DNA of 64,000 nucleotides from Jeotgalicoccus meleagridis (GCF_903994045.1 NZ_CAJEWD010000006.1:124001-188000), one strand, 5' to 3'. Numbered from the stretch's first letter, positions 9,095 to 17,781 are shown. Numbers and translations: made by a program. The notes: generated by a model not told the origin, from the letters alone.

Positions 9095-10018
9095 CTACTC
9101 CATAATGAGGTCATCAAAATCAGTACCGTAAATATTTTGAATGACTTCCTTATTTATTTCGCTCGGATGACCATTAAAAACGACTTCCCCTGTGTTTAAT
9201 CCGACAATTCTATCTGAATAATTTTTAGCAACGTCTACCTGGTGAAGGTTCACGATGACTGTAATACCTTTTTCATTACATATCTTTCTTAAATGTTCCA
9301 TAATCACTCTTGAAGATGAAGGATCTAGGGAAGCGATCGGTTCATCACAAAGTATAATTTTTGGCTTTTGGATGAGAGCTCTTGCAATACCGACTCTTTG
9401 CTTTTGACCACCAGATAATTCGTCACAGCGTTTATAGATATGGTCTTCTATACCTAATTCAGTAATAATATCCAAAGCTTCTTCTTTTTCGGACTCTGTA
9501 TACATTGAGAAAATGCCCTGTAAACTGTTTTTATATCCTAAAGTACCGTGCAGTACATTTTCAAACACCGATAAACGATCAACAAGGTTATAGTGCTGGA
9601 AGATCATTCCAATGTTTGTTCTCATCTGACGTAATGCTTTACCTTTAACATTAGTAATGTCCTTATCATTAAAGGTAATTGTTCCAGAGGTTGGCTCAAT
9701 CATGCGGTTGATAGATCTAAGAAGTGTAGATTTCCCAGCTCCGGATGGTCCGATAATCGACAGTAATTCACCTTTTTTAATATCAAAACTAATATCCTTT
9801 AGGACATTTTTCCCTTTTGAGTACTCTTTATATAAATTGTCGATAGACATGATGACAGGCATTTGTTTAACTTCTTTTTTAGATAAAGTTTCTACCTCTT
9901 GCCCTGTCACTTCAATATCTTCATCGAATGAAATAAGTACATTGTCCGTTGCTTTTTTGTTAAAGTCCGTTCTTTCTTCGACTTTATTTACTTCTTTTAC
10001 TTTCTTATCCACCGCCAT
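9095..10018 (-). CDS. phnC: Phosphonate ABC transporter ATP-binding protein PhnC, N-terminally extended
   Basis: The ATPase carries Walker A GPSGAGKST, signature LSGGQKQR, Walker B ILCDEPIASLD and the switch histidine in NLHQVD. The ABC core begins near residue 57 (MSIDNLYKEY). Before it is a charged extension of about 55 residues that ordinary PhnC proteins of about 250-260 residues lack. The chosen ATG has a strong GGAGG 9 bases upstream, whereas the internal ATGs have no good site, so the extension is probably translated. An attenuator-like terminator separates phnD from phnC. The role of the extension is unknown. Confidence 0.92.
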   Translation of the reverse strand: MAVDKKVKEVNKVEERTDFNKKATDNVLISFDEDIEVTGQEVETLSKKEVKQMPVIMSIDNLYKEYSKGKNVLKDISFDIKKGELLSIIGPSGAGKSTLLRSINRMIEPTSGTITFNDKDITNVKGKALRQMRTNIGMIFQHYNLVDRLSVFENVLHGTLGYKNSLQGIFSMYTESEKEEALDIITELGIEDHIYKRCDELSGGQKQRVGIARALIQKPKIILCDEPIASLDPSSSRVIMEHLRKICNEKGITVIVNLHQVDVAKNYSDRIVGLNTGEVVFNGHPSEINKEVIQNIYGTDFDDLIME

Positions 10019-10035
10019 GGATGATTGCCTCCTAA

Positions 10036-10060
10036 TTAAAAAGAGGGGCTATCCCCTCTT
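10036..10060 (-). terminator. Intrinsic terminator/attenuator between phnD and phnC
   Basis: AAGAGGGG and CCCCTCTT form an 8-bp stem followed on the minus strand by a T run. Being inside the operon, it should let PhnD be made in excess over PhnCEE, the usual binding-protein stoichiometry. Confidence 0.82.
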
Positions 10061-10081
10061 ATGTTAAATATTTTTTATCGC

Positions 10082-11143
10082 TTAGTTGCCTTGACTTAAT
10101 TCTCTAATTGGGTTGAACCACTCGTCTTCAACGACTACAAAACGCTCATCGGCTGTTTTCTCAAACAGTCCACCTTCTTCTGCATCTTCTGGTACAAATA
10201 TTTTTTCATTATTTGCAACTCCATCAGATGAGAATAAATCTTGAAGTTCTTTGACTGTATCTTCACCTAAGGTACTTTCGTTAGCAATGAACGGTGCATT
10301 TAAGACTGGTGTTGCTGAGATAATACCGAACTGTTCACCAGCTAAGTTAGCGAATGGATCTGCAGCACCTTCTGATACTTCGTAAATCGCACCAGGTGTG
10401 TTTTCTTCACCTTCAGCAAGTTCCACATAGTTTTCAACACAAGTATCACAGAAGGCTGCGATATCTGCTGTATCGTTAAGTAGGTTAACTGCTGAACCTT
10501 GGTGAGTGTTACCGAAGCTCACTTGTTCAAAGAATTTTCCGCTTTCTGCTAAATCTTCTGCAGTTAAGTCAGCGTACTCTTCTTGTTCAGAGAAGTGATT
10601 AACGATTGTTGAAGTTGGTACTCTAAATCCAGAAGTTGATGATGTTGAGACAAATGAAAAGTTTTTACCAGGGAACTCATCGATCGAGTACTCCCCATCG
10701 CCAGTTTCATACTGTTCCATGTTTTCTACTTTTGTCGCAAACCAACTGTAGTATAGCGCGTCTTCTTCAGTTCCTGACGGGCCAGATGGTACAACGACTG
10801 GGACAATATTATCGTTACGTTCTTTGGCTTGTATGTATCCTTCAGCACCTGTAAATGCTAGATCTGCATTATCGTTAACAATACTTTCAATTGCAATGGC
10901 ATAGTCAGTTGTCAACTCATGTTCTACTTCTCTTCCAGTTGCTTCTTCTATGATTGCACCGATTTCATCACGTGCATCTGCTAACTCATTTCCAGACTCG
11001 TTAGGGTACCAAACTAAATTGATTGGGTCATCTGAGTCTTCACTTGCTGCTGATGCCTCATCTGTTGAATCTTCTTCACTTCCGCATGCTGCTAAAGATA
11101 AAACAACAGATAGACCTAGCACTGTATTGAGGAACTTTTTCAT
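10082..11143 (-). CDS. phnD: Phosphonate-binding lipoprotein PhnD
   Basis: This extracellular solute-binding protein has a lipoprotein signal (lipobox LAACGS). The mature body has the PhnD/type II periplasmic binding fold: INLVWYPNESG, a ligand-lining ADLAFTGAEGY, FVSTSSTSGFRVPTS (contacts for the phosphonate oxygens in relatives), and VNLLNDTADIAAFCD. It captures phosphonates (or phosphite/phosphate esters) and passes them to PhnE. Its ATG has AAAGGAG upstream. It lies 83 bases after the PHP phosphodiesterase gene; a weak internal promoter in that gap is possible but not clear. Confidence 0.93.
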   Translation of the reverse strand: MKKFLNTVLGLSVVLSLAACGSEEDSTDEASAASEDSDDPINLVWYPNESGNELADARDEIGAIIEEATGREVEHELTTDYAIAIESIVNDNADLAFTGAEGYIQAKERNDNIVPVVVPSGPSGTEEDALYYSWFATKVENMEQYETGDGEYSIDEFPGKNFSFVSTSSTSGFRVPTSTIVNHFSEQEEYADLTAEDLAESGKFFEQVSFGNTHQGSAVNLLNDTADIAAFCDTCVENYVELAEGEENTPGAIYEVSEGAADPFANLAGEQFGIISATPVLNAPFIANESTLGEDTVKELQDLFSSDGVANNEKIFVPEDAEEGGLFEKTADERFVVVEDEWFNPIRELSQGN

Positions 11144-11226
11144 TTTGAAACTCCTTTTATGATATTTTTTTTACATGCTTAATTAAATGATATTTCTCAA
11201 CTTAAGTAAATGCGATTTACAGCTAT

Positions 11227-12057
11227 TTAACAGAGGTTTATCTTATCTAAATAATGCTCCGTTTCTCTTAACAATTCACTATCTATACCAATCTCGACTG
11301 TTGCTCCAAAATCACCGTGATAGTCTGAGCCACCTGTGATAAAGAAATCATATTTATCCACTAAAGCATCTACTTTGTCATAATCTTCTTGGTTATGATC
11401 TGGATGATATTTTTCTACTCCATCGATATACTCATGATATTCTTCTATCAACTCATAACTGTTTAATTGACCAGGGTGTGCAATAACAGCTAATCCTTTG
11501 TCCAATCTAATGGCTTTTAAAGCATCCAGACAATCGATGTAAGCTATATCACCACTGGCAGGTCCTTGATTTTTAAATAAGGTACGATATTTAGTTGTAT
11601 AACGCGGATCAGTGTAATGCTCATCACAGATTGCATGCATGATGTGTTGTTTGTAAACAACACCAAGTGGACCAACGGTTTCCATCACTTTATCCATATC
11701 CACATCGATGCCATATTCTCTAATCTTGTCAATTTGTGATAAAGAGTGTTGATGTCGTCTATTGAGTAAAGGTTCTGTTAATTTTTTAATATTAGTCGCC
11801 TCAAGATCGTACTGATAAGCTAAAATATGAACTTTTCTCTTTCTTTTATAGTCATATGCTGAGATTTCTATTCCTGGAATTAAGTCAATTCCTAAGCTTT
11901 TCGCATATGGTAACGCTTCATTATATGTCAAATTTGTGTCATGATCGACGAAGCTTAACATAGTCACGTCACGGGATTTAGCGAGATCTAACACTTTATT
12001 TACACTATCATTACCATCGGAAAAGTCACTATGTACATGCAAATCTATTTTAGTCAT
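11227..12057 (-). CDS. PHP-domain phosphoribosyl cyclic phosphodiesterase (PhnPP type)
   Basis: The 276-residue metal-dependent hydrolase is of the PHP superfamily, with DLHVHSDFSDG at the N-terminus, FVDHD, AVIAHPG and TGGSDYHGD near the C-terminus. Placed inside a C-P lyase operon without phnP or phnN, it most likely opens the 5-phosphoribosyl 1,2-cyclic phosphate left by PhnJ. The PHP enzyme of Eggerthella (PhnPP, Elen0235) does this and further removes the 2-phosphate. The longer frame to 12111 is not used: the ATG at 12057 overlaps the phnL stop (TAATG) and has GAGGAG upstream. Function is inferred from family and position. Confidence 0.85.
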   Translation of the reverse strand: MTKIDLHVHSDFSDGNDSVNKVLDLAKSRDVTMLSFVDHDTNLTYNEALPYAKSLGIDLIPGIEISAYDYKRKRKVHILAYQYDLEATNIKKLTEPLLNRRHQHSLSQIDKIREYGIDVDMDKVMETVGPLGVVYKQHIMHAICDEHYTDPRYTTKYRTLFKNQGPASGDIAYIDCLDALKAIRLDKGLAVIAHPGQLNSYELIEEYHEYIDGVEKYHPDHNQEDYDKVDALVDKYDFFITGGSDYHGDFGATVEIGIDSELLRETEHYLDKINLC

Positions 12058-12755
12058 TACAATGCACGCTCCTCGATTGTTTTTGTATTCATGTCGTAAA
12101 CTTTCGTACAAAGCCCATCCATAAACTCTAAGTCGTGGAAGATTCCAATTAGTGTCGTGCCACCCTCAATTAGTTTAGAGATAGTCTCACGAACTTTCAG
12201 TTTAGATTTTTCATCTAAAGATGCAGTCGGTTCGTCTAAGAGAAGTAATCGCGGTTTTTTTACAATGGCACATGCGATATTGAGTCTTAATTTTTCACCT
12301 CCCGAAAAAGTATTGGGATAGTTATGCCACAATGCTTCTGGAATATCGAAGTGCGTAAGTGCTTCTTCAGCTTCTTTTTCAGCTGTTTCTTTATCCACAC
12401 CCATTTCGAGCATAGAGTTGATCACTAACTCTAGAGTTGTTGTTCTTGGCATCACTTTTAAAAATTGTGATACGTAGCCGATCTCTTGTGTGCGTAAGCG
12501 AATCAGGGCACGGTCCGATATACCATGAAGATTTACTTTACCGTATGCTTCTGAATCGTATTCAACTGTTCCTGTGGTCGGTTTGTAAGTACCATAAATA
12601 CTTTTTAAAATGGTCGATTTACCTGAACCACTTTCACCGACAATACCTAAAAATTCACCTTTTTTTACATCAAATGACACACCTGATATTGCCTGTCTCG
12701 TTTGATTTAAATGATGAATGGTAAAAGATTTACTAAAATCTTCAATTTTAATCAT
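12057..12755 (-). CDS. phnL: C-P lyase accessory ABC ATPase PhnL
   Basis: The 232-residue ABC ATPase has Walker A GESGSGKST, signature FSGGEKLRL and Walker B LLLLDEPTASLD. In E. coli, PhnL docks on PhnK and the pair regulates the C-P lyase core rather than energising transport. PhnL is required for making the ribosyl phosphonate intermediate together with PhnGHI. Here it follows phnM by 10 bases and its stop overlaps the PHP gene start. Its length and the lack of a membrane partner agree with PhnL. Confidence 0.92.
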   Translation of the reverse strand: MIKIEDFSKSFTIHHLNQTRQAISGVSFDVKKGEFLGIVGESGSGKSTILKSIYGTYKPTTGTVEYDSEAYGKVNLHGISDRALIRLRTQEIGYVSQFLKVMPRTTTLELVINSMLEMGVDKETAEKEAEEALTHFDIPEALWHNYPNTFSGGEKLRLNIACAIVKKPRLLLLDEPTASLDEKSKLKVRETISKLIEGGTTLIGIFHDLEFMDGLCTKVYDMNTKTIEERAL

Positions 12756-12765
12756 AGATAAGCTC

Positions 12766-13941
12766 CTAATCTATTCTGTAATTGTATTGACTGACAATCT
12801 TACCGTTAACCACACATTCAGTTATAGTAGGATAATCATCATAGAGTCTAATGACGTTTAAATCTGCTTTTTTATCAACTTCTATCGAGCCAATTTCCTG
12901 ATCCATTTTGACTGCCTTAGCAGGATTTAAAGTAATCAACTTAAATCCTTCTACTAATGGATAATCCGTTTCTCTATGAAGTTTAAATACAGAATGTAGC
13001 ATTGCTGGTGGATAGTAATCACTACAAAGAATAGAAATACAATCTTCTAAAATTGCATCCTTAGCATTTAAGTTTCCTGAGTGAGAACCACCAAGCATGA
13101 TGTTTGGTGCTCCGGCTAAGGTATACTGTCCTTTTTTATCCGCATATTTTGCAACATCCATCTTAATTGGAAATTCTGAAATCGTTGTTCCTAGTGTTTC
13201 ATTGAAATCAATTTTTTCTGTTGTATCATCATCATGCGATGCTACACCAATGTTGAATTGATGTGCGAGGTTTGCTAAGTCCTTCATTTCATCGATTGAT
13301 AAACGTTCCATTTGTTTTTTATCATCGATTTGTTTATCAATTTCATCATCAGAAATATCCTGATAGCCTTTCATCGTATGACGGTAATTTTCAATATCTC
13401 TGTACTGTCCTTGACCAGGTGTATGATCCATAAAGCTTAATAGATGGATTCGACCTTCTTTAATGTGGTCAATTATATTGTCCTTCATCTCTATTGCATC
13501 GAGCTCAAAGCGCGCATGCATACGATGTCTGATTAGATGCTCTTCATTGTGAGTGCGATGAATCGCATGGATGAGTTTGTTAACATTGTCAGGTTGTCTT
13601 ACTGGCTTATGCCCAAATAAATCTTCTTTGTATATAGATAGTGAATGGAACATGGTCGTAATTCCGTGTGAACTTAATATGCGTTCCGACTCTTTAATTC
13701 CAATATTAAAGTCCATTACAGTCGTTGGTCTTGGAGCGATGATGCCTTCTATATAGTCAGAGTGAATGTCGATAAAGCCCGGTACAACATAGCCATCCTC
13801 TGCATCTATTACTCTTTTATGTCCTTCTGTAGAAGCTTCTTCCATTGGAATAATTTCTTTAATAATGTCATCTTCAATGACTACCGCATGATTCGTTAGA
13901 ATATCCGTTTCTGTAATGACTCTGCCGTTTATAATAATCAA
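12766..13941 (-). CDS. phnM: Alpha-D-ribose 1-methylphosphonate 5-triphosphate diphosphatase PhnM
   Basis: This amidohydrolase-superfamily enzyme of 391 residues removes pyrophosphate from the ribosyl phosphonate triphosphate made by PhnGHIL. Visible marks are the N-terminal barrel strand VVPGFIDIHSDYIEG, the PhnM-type APRPTTVMDFN, SFMDHTPGQGQYRD, VASHDDDT (metal ligand) and LGGSHSGNLNAKD. It lies between phnK and phnL rather than after phnL as in E. coli. Assignment is firm. Confidence 0.95.
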   Translation of the reverse strand: MIIINGRVITETDILTNHAVVIEDDIIKEIIPMEEASTEGHKRVIDAEDGYVVPGFIDIHSDYIEGIIAPRPTTVMDFNIGIKESERILSSHGITTMFHSLSIYKEDLFGHKPVRQPDNVNKLIHAIHRTHNEEHLIRHRMHARFELDAIEMKDNIIDHIKEGRIHLLSFMDHTPGQGQYRDIENYRHTMKGYQDISDDEIDKQIDDKKQMERLSIDEMKDLANLAHQFNIGVASHDDDTTEKIDFNETLGTTISEFPIKMDVAKYADKKGQYTLAGAPNIMLGGSHSGNLNAKDAILEDCISILCSDYYPPAMLHSVFKLHRETDYPLVEGFKLITLNPAKAVKMDQEIGSIEVDKKADLNVIRLYDDYPTITECVVNGKIVSQYNYRID

Positions 13942-13952
13942 AATGTCACCTC

Positions 13953-14795
13953 TTATAAGATTGAGTAAACGAGTTGTTGTGTATATTCGTGTTGTGGATC
14001 CTCTAGGATTTGGTCCGTAATACCGTGCTCAATAACTTTTCCGTCTAACATCACCATTGTGCGGTCACAAAGCATACGGATGATTGCTAAGTCATGAGAC
14101 ACAACGATCATGCTGACACCCATATCTCTTTGAATTTCTTTAATCAGTTCTAAGACGTCTGCTTGAACAGATAGATCAAGTCCTGTTGTCACTTCATCTA
14201 AGAGCAAAATTGGTGGATAGTTCGACAATGCTTTGGCGATTTGAACACGTTGTTGCATTCCCCCTGAAAAGTTTTTTGGGGCTTCATACTTTCTTCTTAA
14301 AGGAATATTTACTTTTTCTAAGAAATGATCAGCACGATCTGTCATCTCTTTAACATTTCTGTTACCACTCGCAATTAATTTCTCAGCAATATTTGTCACT
14401 GATGAAAAGTCCATCTTTAAACCGAGCATTGGGTTTTGGTAGACCATTCCAAGCTGTTCGTTTCTAATTTGTCTCTTTCTTTGACTCGACACTTCAAACA
14501 CATTGTGCTCATTTTTAGGATCTTTTGGAAGAACATACTGGCCTGTCGTTTTATCTTCGTCAAAGTACAACATCTTCATCAAAGTACTTTTACCACTACC
14601 ACTCTCACCTACAACACCTAAGATTTCACCTTTATATAAGTCAAAAGTTACATCTTTTGTGGCATAGACTGTGTGGCACTTCGGGCACATGTTTTTTTGC
14701 AGTTCTCCATTTTCATCTAAACAGTAACTACAACCTTCTCCAAACTGCTTGGACAATTCTCTGACTGATAAAACCACATCATCGGTGATTTGCAT
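13953..14795 (-). CDS. phnK: C-P lyase accessory ABC ATPase PhnK with a four-cysteine insert
   Basis: This is an ABC ATPase (Walker A GESGSGKST, signature FSGGMQQRVQ, Walker B LLLDEVTTGLD) that in E. coli binds the PhnJ subunits of the core complex. Between the first strand and the strand leading to Walker A it carries an insert with C22-x2-C25-x11-C37-x2-C40, a zinc-ribbon or iron-sulfur type arrangement absent from E. coli PhnK. Its start overlaps the phnJ stop by 17 bases. The insert is striking because the PhnJ of this operon lacks most of its cluster cysteines. I have an unverified memory of similar inserts in other Gram-positive PhnK proteins. Confidence 0.93.
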   Translation of the reverse strand: MQITDDVVLSVRELSKQFGEGCSYCLDENGELQKNMCPKCHTVYATKDVTFDLYKGEILGVVGESGSGKSTLMKMLYFDEDKTTGQYVLPKDPKNEHNVFEVSSQRKRQIRNEQLGMVYQNPMLGLKMDFSSVTNIAEKLIASGNRNVKEMTDRADHFLEKVNIPLRRKYEAPKNFSGGMQQRVQIAKALSNYPPILLLDEVTTGLDLSVQADVLELIKEIQRDMGVSMIVVSHDLAIIRMLCDRTMVMLDGKVIEHGITDQILEDPQHEYTQQLVYSIL

Positions 14796-15633
14796 GTAGG
14801 TCTTCCTCCTCGTTCATTTTTTCAAGCATGTAACTTGTATCGTTAGTCATGTAATATGTTTCACCAGTTTCTTCATCTACCAGTTCATCCATGTACACAC
14901 CACTTAAGCCAGATTCCCTACAAACCTTGTCAGAGAAATCTTCAACTTCAAACGGATAATCTTCAAAAGCAAGTGAGGCAACATCTGTATACGGTGGTAC
15001 TGCATGAATTTTCTTCTCACGCCCAGCCCCAAGTAAGATTAGACCATCGTTGTGGTTCATCTTAGGGTTGTCAAAGCGTGGAATTGGACTCGGAGCCATC
15101 ACATATCTGCCATTTACCAAAACTGGATAATCAGCATCGTCAGTAATATGACCATGTCTCATAATTTGTTCAAAAAGTTTAATGTAAGCACCACTGTATT
15201 CTTTATCTCCATGAAGGATTTTTGTTTTTCTTTCACTCGGTTCAACTGATCTTAAAGGTTCTGGAGTTGGTACTTGTAAGACCAAGATCTGGAAAGGTTT
15301 TAGTGGCACTTCCGGAATTCTATGTCTCGACTGAATAATGGTCGCTTCACTAGTATGAATCGTATCTTCTACTCCAGTAGTACTCTGGATGAGATTTCTA
15401 ATATTTACGGCATTCACTGATTCGTCTGAACCCTGATCAATTACTTTAACGATATCTTCTTGACCGACTAAAGATAGAGTCAGCTGTAAACCACCTGTTC
15501 CCCATCCTCGTGCAATCGGAAGTTCACGTGAAGCAAATGGTACCTGGTAACCAGGAATGGCAATTGCTTTTAAGGTTTGTCTTCTAATTTCTTTTTTAGA
15601 ATGTTCATCTAAAAATGCAAAGTTTTGACTCAT
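14779..15633 (-). CDS. phnJ: C-P lyase catalytic subunit PhnJ, lacking three of four conserved cysteines
   Basis: The 284-residue PhnJ homologue aligns along its whole length with E. coli PhnJ: AIPGYQVPF (glycyl radical Gly), GWGTGGLQLT, RHRIPE, SPIPRFDNPKM, GAGREKKIHAVPP. In E. coli, C241, C244 and C266 hold the 4Fe-4S cluster and C272 is the thiyl radical site. Without gaps, the matching residues here are C238, S241, T263 and M269, and C238 is the only cysteine in the protein. The frame is intact, so this is not a sequencing frameshift. Either the enzyme uses another cluster ligand set, or it is inactive. It overlaps phnI and phnK. Confidence 0.93.
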   Translation of the reverse strand: MSQNFAFLDEHSKKEIRRQTLKAIAIPGYQVPFASRELPIARGWGTGGLQLTLSLVGQEDIVKVIDQGSDESVNAVNIRNLIQSTTGVEDTIHTSEATIIQSRHRIPEVPLKPFQILVLQVPTPEPLRSVEPSERKTKILHGDKEYSGAYIKLFEQIMRHGHITDDADYPVLVNGRYVMAPSPIPRFDNPKMNHNDGLILLGAGREKKIHAVPPYTDVASLAFEDYPFEVEDFSDKVCRESGLSGVYMDELVDEETGETYYMTNDTSYMLEKMNEEEDLHANHR

Positions 15634-16697
15634 TATTTACTCTCCCTTCCTTGACGCATACGATCTAATTTAGACTGGAAGGTTACATAGTGTGGAAGTT
15701 TCAAGTGTGATATAAAGCCAGTCGATTCTACTGAATCGATGTGATATAAGACAAACTCATCATCAGAAGTTGCTACACCATTTTTAGGATGTTCCAGGCT
15801 GTAGTCTAAAACGCTCATAGCAATAGCTTTCGTTTCATTCTGTCCAAAGACAAGGCCATATCCTATTTTGATGTGCATATCTTCATCTTGGTCTTCATCT
15901 AAGTCAGGCATGAAACCATCAATTTCAGTCATTTCATAATCACCGATGAAATATTCTCCGTAACCATCTTCAAAATCAACACAAACCGGTTGCTGACCAA
16001 CACGACATTCCCCAATATTTGGGTGAGATGCGATTCCATATCCACGAATTTCTGCATAACCTAGTGAAGTCACAGCCCCTGTTTGTCCACGTGTTAAACC
16101 TTGTAGTCTTTGGCTACGAGTACTCGGGAATTCTATCGTTTTCTTAGTAATGTCATCAGGCTCATCATTATTTTCTGGTTCTCTAATAAAGAGACCTTCT
16201 TTTTCTAGGTAGTCAATCACCTTAGGTAATTTATTTAAGTCGTAGTTAAACGGTATTTCTTTATAATCGATTTCTTGACTCGGTCCGTCTGCTACTTCTT
16301 TTAAAGCATCGTCCAATAATCTGTGCGTAAAATCTGGTGATGCGCCAAGAATTTGTCCACCTGGAATATCTTTAAAACTTGCTGATACTCTTCTTTCTAC
16401 AAACATTTCTCTTGTATCTGTAATAGTAGAGTAATACAGTCTTGGTAAAGTTGAGCGATGCGCTCTCATTAGAAACACTGCTTCTTCCATATTGCCTTCA
16501 GCTTGTTTAATTGCGAAGGCTGCTGTGTCTCTGTCGTAGAAACTCGCTTCACTCATGACCTGATTAATGAGAGGACGCATATTCGTCTTAATTTTTTCAA
16601 CTTCAATATCTTCTCCATCAACAAGTCTCCTATTTTTGTACATGAGTACTGAGTTATTTATGGCATTAGCGCCACCTTTGACTGCAACGTAACCCAT
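15633..16697 (-). CDS. phnI: C-P lyase core subunit PhnI
   Basis: PhnI is the 354-residue core subunit that, with PhnG, PhnH and PhnL, couples the phosphonate to ribose of ATP with loss of adenine. It shows MGYVAVKGGANAI at the start, TRGQTGAVTSLGYAEIRGYG and HPNIGECRVGQQPV in the middle, and HLKLPHYVTFQSKLDR at the end. The two histidines of HLKLPH match the zinc-binding pair (H328/H333) of E. coli PhnI. The E. coli zinc site is completed by PhnJ C272, which is methionine in the PhnJ encoded next door. Its stop and the phnJ start overlap (TAATG). Confidence 0.94.
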   Translation of the reverse strand: MGYVAVKGGANAINNSVLMYKNRRLVDGEDIEVEKIKTNMRPLINQVMSEASFYDRDTAAFAIKQAEGNMEEAVFLMRAHRSTLPRLYYSTITDTREMFVERRVSASFKDIPGGQILGASPDFTHRLLDDALKEVADGPSQEIDYKEIPFNYDLNKLPKVIDYLEKEGLFIREPENNDEPDDITKKTIEFPSTRSQRLQGLTRGQTGAVTSLGYAEIRGYGIASHPNIGECRVGQQPVCVDFEDGYGEYFIGDYEMTEIDGFMPDLDEDQDEDMHIKIGYGLVFGQNETKAIAMSVLDYSLEHPKNGVATSDDEFVLYHIDSVESTGFISHLKLPHYVTFQSKLDRMRQGRESK

Positions 16698-17258
16698 CTA
16701 CTTCACCTCCACTTTAGTCGTTCTAGGAATCATCATCAGTTGGTTGTGTTTATCGGTTAAAATAAGATCTAAACCTAGAGGAAACTCCTGACAAGCTTGA
16801 TTTCTAAGTTCTATCCAACTTGGGTCAAGGTCTATGTTAATTGTCTGAGTATCTTTAATCCCCGGACCTGTTAACTGATAAGTTTGACCTTCATTTAGAG
16901 AGTCTAAGTCGATTAATATAGTCACTGATTTTTCTGGTGAAGCTAAAACACCATGCTTTGTTTGTGTGAAGAATTCTTCTTTTAAGTCGCTTCTTTTAGA
17001 AATAATATAATCGGTCGTACTAAGATCATGAGCTTTCCTTGCACCTGTTAAAACTTTAACTTCTTTTTCCATCACTTCATTTGTTGTCATATAAGTAATT
17101 TCATTATCAAAAAGTGTCACACACGTCAGTAAATTTGCCTTTGAAAAATCTGTATAGTTACTCAATTCTTCTTCCACTGTTTCGATATGTCCAGGACGGC
17201 TGGACACATTGATTAGTTGACGATAGACAGTTTGAGTTTTATGTACAATTGTATTCAA
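16698..17258 (-). CDS. phnH: C-P lyase core subunit PhnH
   Basis: PhnH is a 186-residue core subunit of the PhnGHI nucleosidase complex. The family pattern is visible in TVYRQLINVSSRPG near the N-terminus, TLFDNEITY, and the C-terminal segment ACQEFPLGLDLILTDKHNQLMMIPRTT. A longer frame from an ATG at 17276 overlaps phnG and contains the GGAGG inside it. A TTG at 17258 lies 6-7 bases after that GGAGG and is the better start. The gene abuts phnI with no gap. Confidence 0.9.
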   Translation of the reverse strand: MNTIVHKTQTVYRQLINVSSRPGHIETVEEELSNYTDFSKANLLTCVTLFDNEITYMTTNEVMEKEVKVLTGARKAHDLSTTDYIISKRSDLKEEFFTQTKHGVLASPEKSVTILIDLDSLNEGQTYQLTGPGIKDTQTINIDLDPSWIELRNQACQEFPLGLDLILTDKHNQLMMIPRTTKVEVK

Positions 17259-17268
17259 GCTAATCCTC

Positions 17269-17688
17269 CTAATCATTCATCATGTCAAAGCTAACTTTTG
17301 TCTGTAAGATTTTATTAGTGTGTGCTTTGACACTCTCTTTTTCAGTTTCTTTTAATTTATTTAATAAAACGTTTAAATCGTTTTGAAATTCATTCAGTTT
17401 AAAACATAGATCAATGAAAGCCATACTCAATGAAAATTCATAGTCTTCACCTTTGATTAAGCCGACACCAACGTCTTCTTGATTCCTAATTTTGGTCTCT
17501 GTGATTAATACTTCACCGATATAAAATAATGAATTTTGAGCGTGCTCTCTCATCTTGACCATCGTTAATCCAAGCTCTGGACCGCTGATTACATCAAAAT
17601 CTAATGTCTCTTTATTTTTTTCATAAAATTCTAAAGCTTCTTGTCTTCCATACCTTGCTATAAGTGCTGACCATTCTTTTCTGTCCAT
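17269..17688 (-). CDS. phnG: C-P lyase core subunit PhnG
   Basis: The 139-residue protein has the PhnG signature region ELGLTMVKMREHAQNSLFYIGEVLITE, followed by a helical C-terminus. It is the first structural gene of the C-P lyase operon, with an excellent GGAGGGTG site before the ATG. PhnG is part of the hexameric (GHIJ)2 core and assists the phosphonate-ribosylation step. The operon promoter and probable PhnF operator lie in the short gap upstream. Confidence 0.92.
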   Translation of the reverse strand: MDRKEWSALIARYGRQEALEFYEKNKETLDFDVISGPELGLTMVKMREHAQNSLFYIGEVLITETKIRNQEDVGVGLIKGEDYEFSLSMAFIDLCFKLNEFQNDLNVLLNKLKETEKESVKAHTNKILQTKVSFDMMND

Positions 17689-17734
17689 GTCACACCCTCC
17701 TATGAACTAACCATAACTTGTTGCCAAGTGTGGA

Positions 17735-17746
17735 AAGTTTAAACTT
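17735..17746. promoter_or_regulatory. Palindrome in the phnG promoter region, candidate PhnF operator
   Basis: AAGTTTAAACTT is a perfect 12-base palindrome. It lies downstream of a TTTACA (-35-like, 17757-17762) and overlaps the weak -10-like TAAACT (17736-17741) of the phnG operon promoter. GntR/HutC-type repressors such as PhnF bind palindromes of about this size. Assignment to PhnF is inference. Confidence 0.45.
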
Positions 17747-17781
17747 AGTAAAGTAATGTAAAGCTTATGTTTATAATTATT

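Noticed and set aside
9657-10067. 136-codon plus-strand frame opposite phnC
   Set aside because: It is a shadow of a clearly coding ABC ATPase gene, with no start signal.
14779-14940. Frameshift or truncation explaining the missing PhnJ cysteines
   Set aside because: The C-terminal region aligns residue for residue with E. coli PhnJ around the lost cysteines, so these are substitutions.
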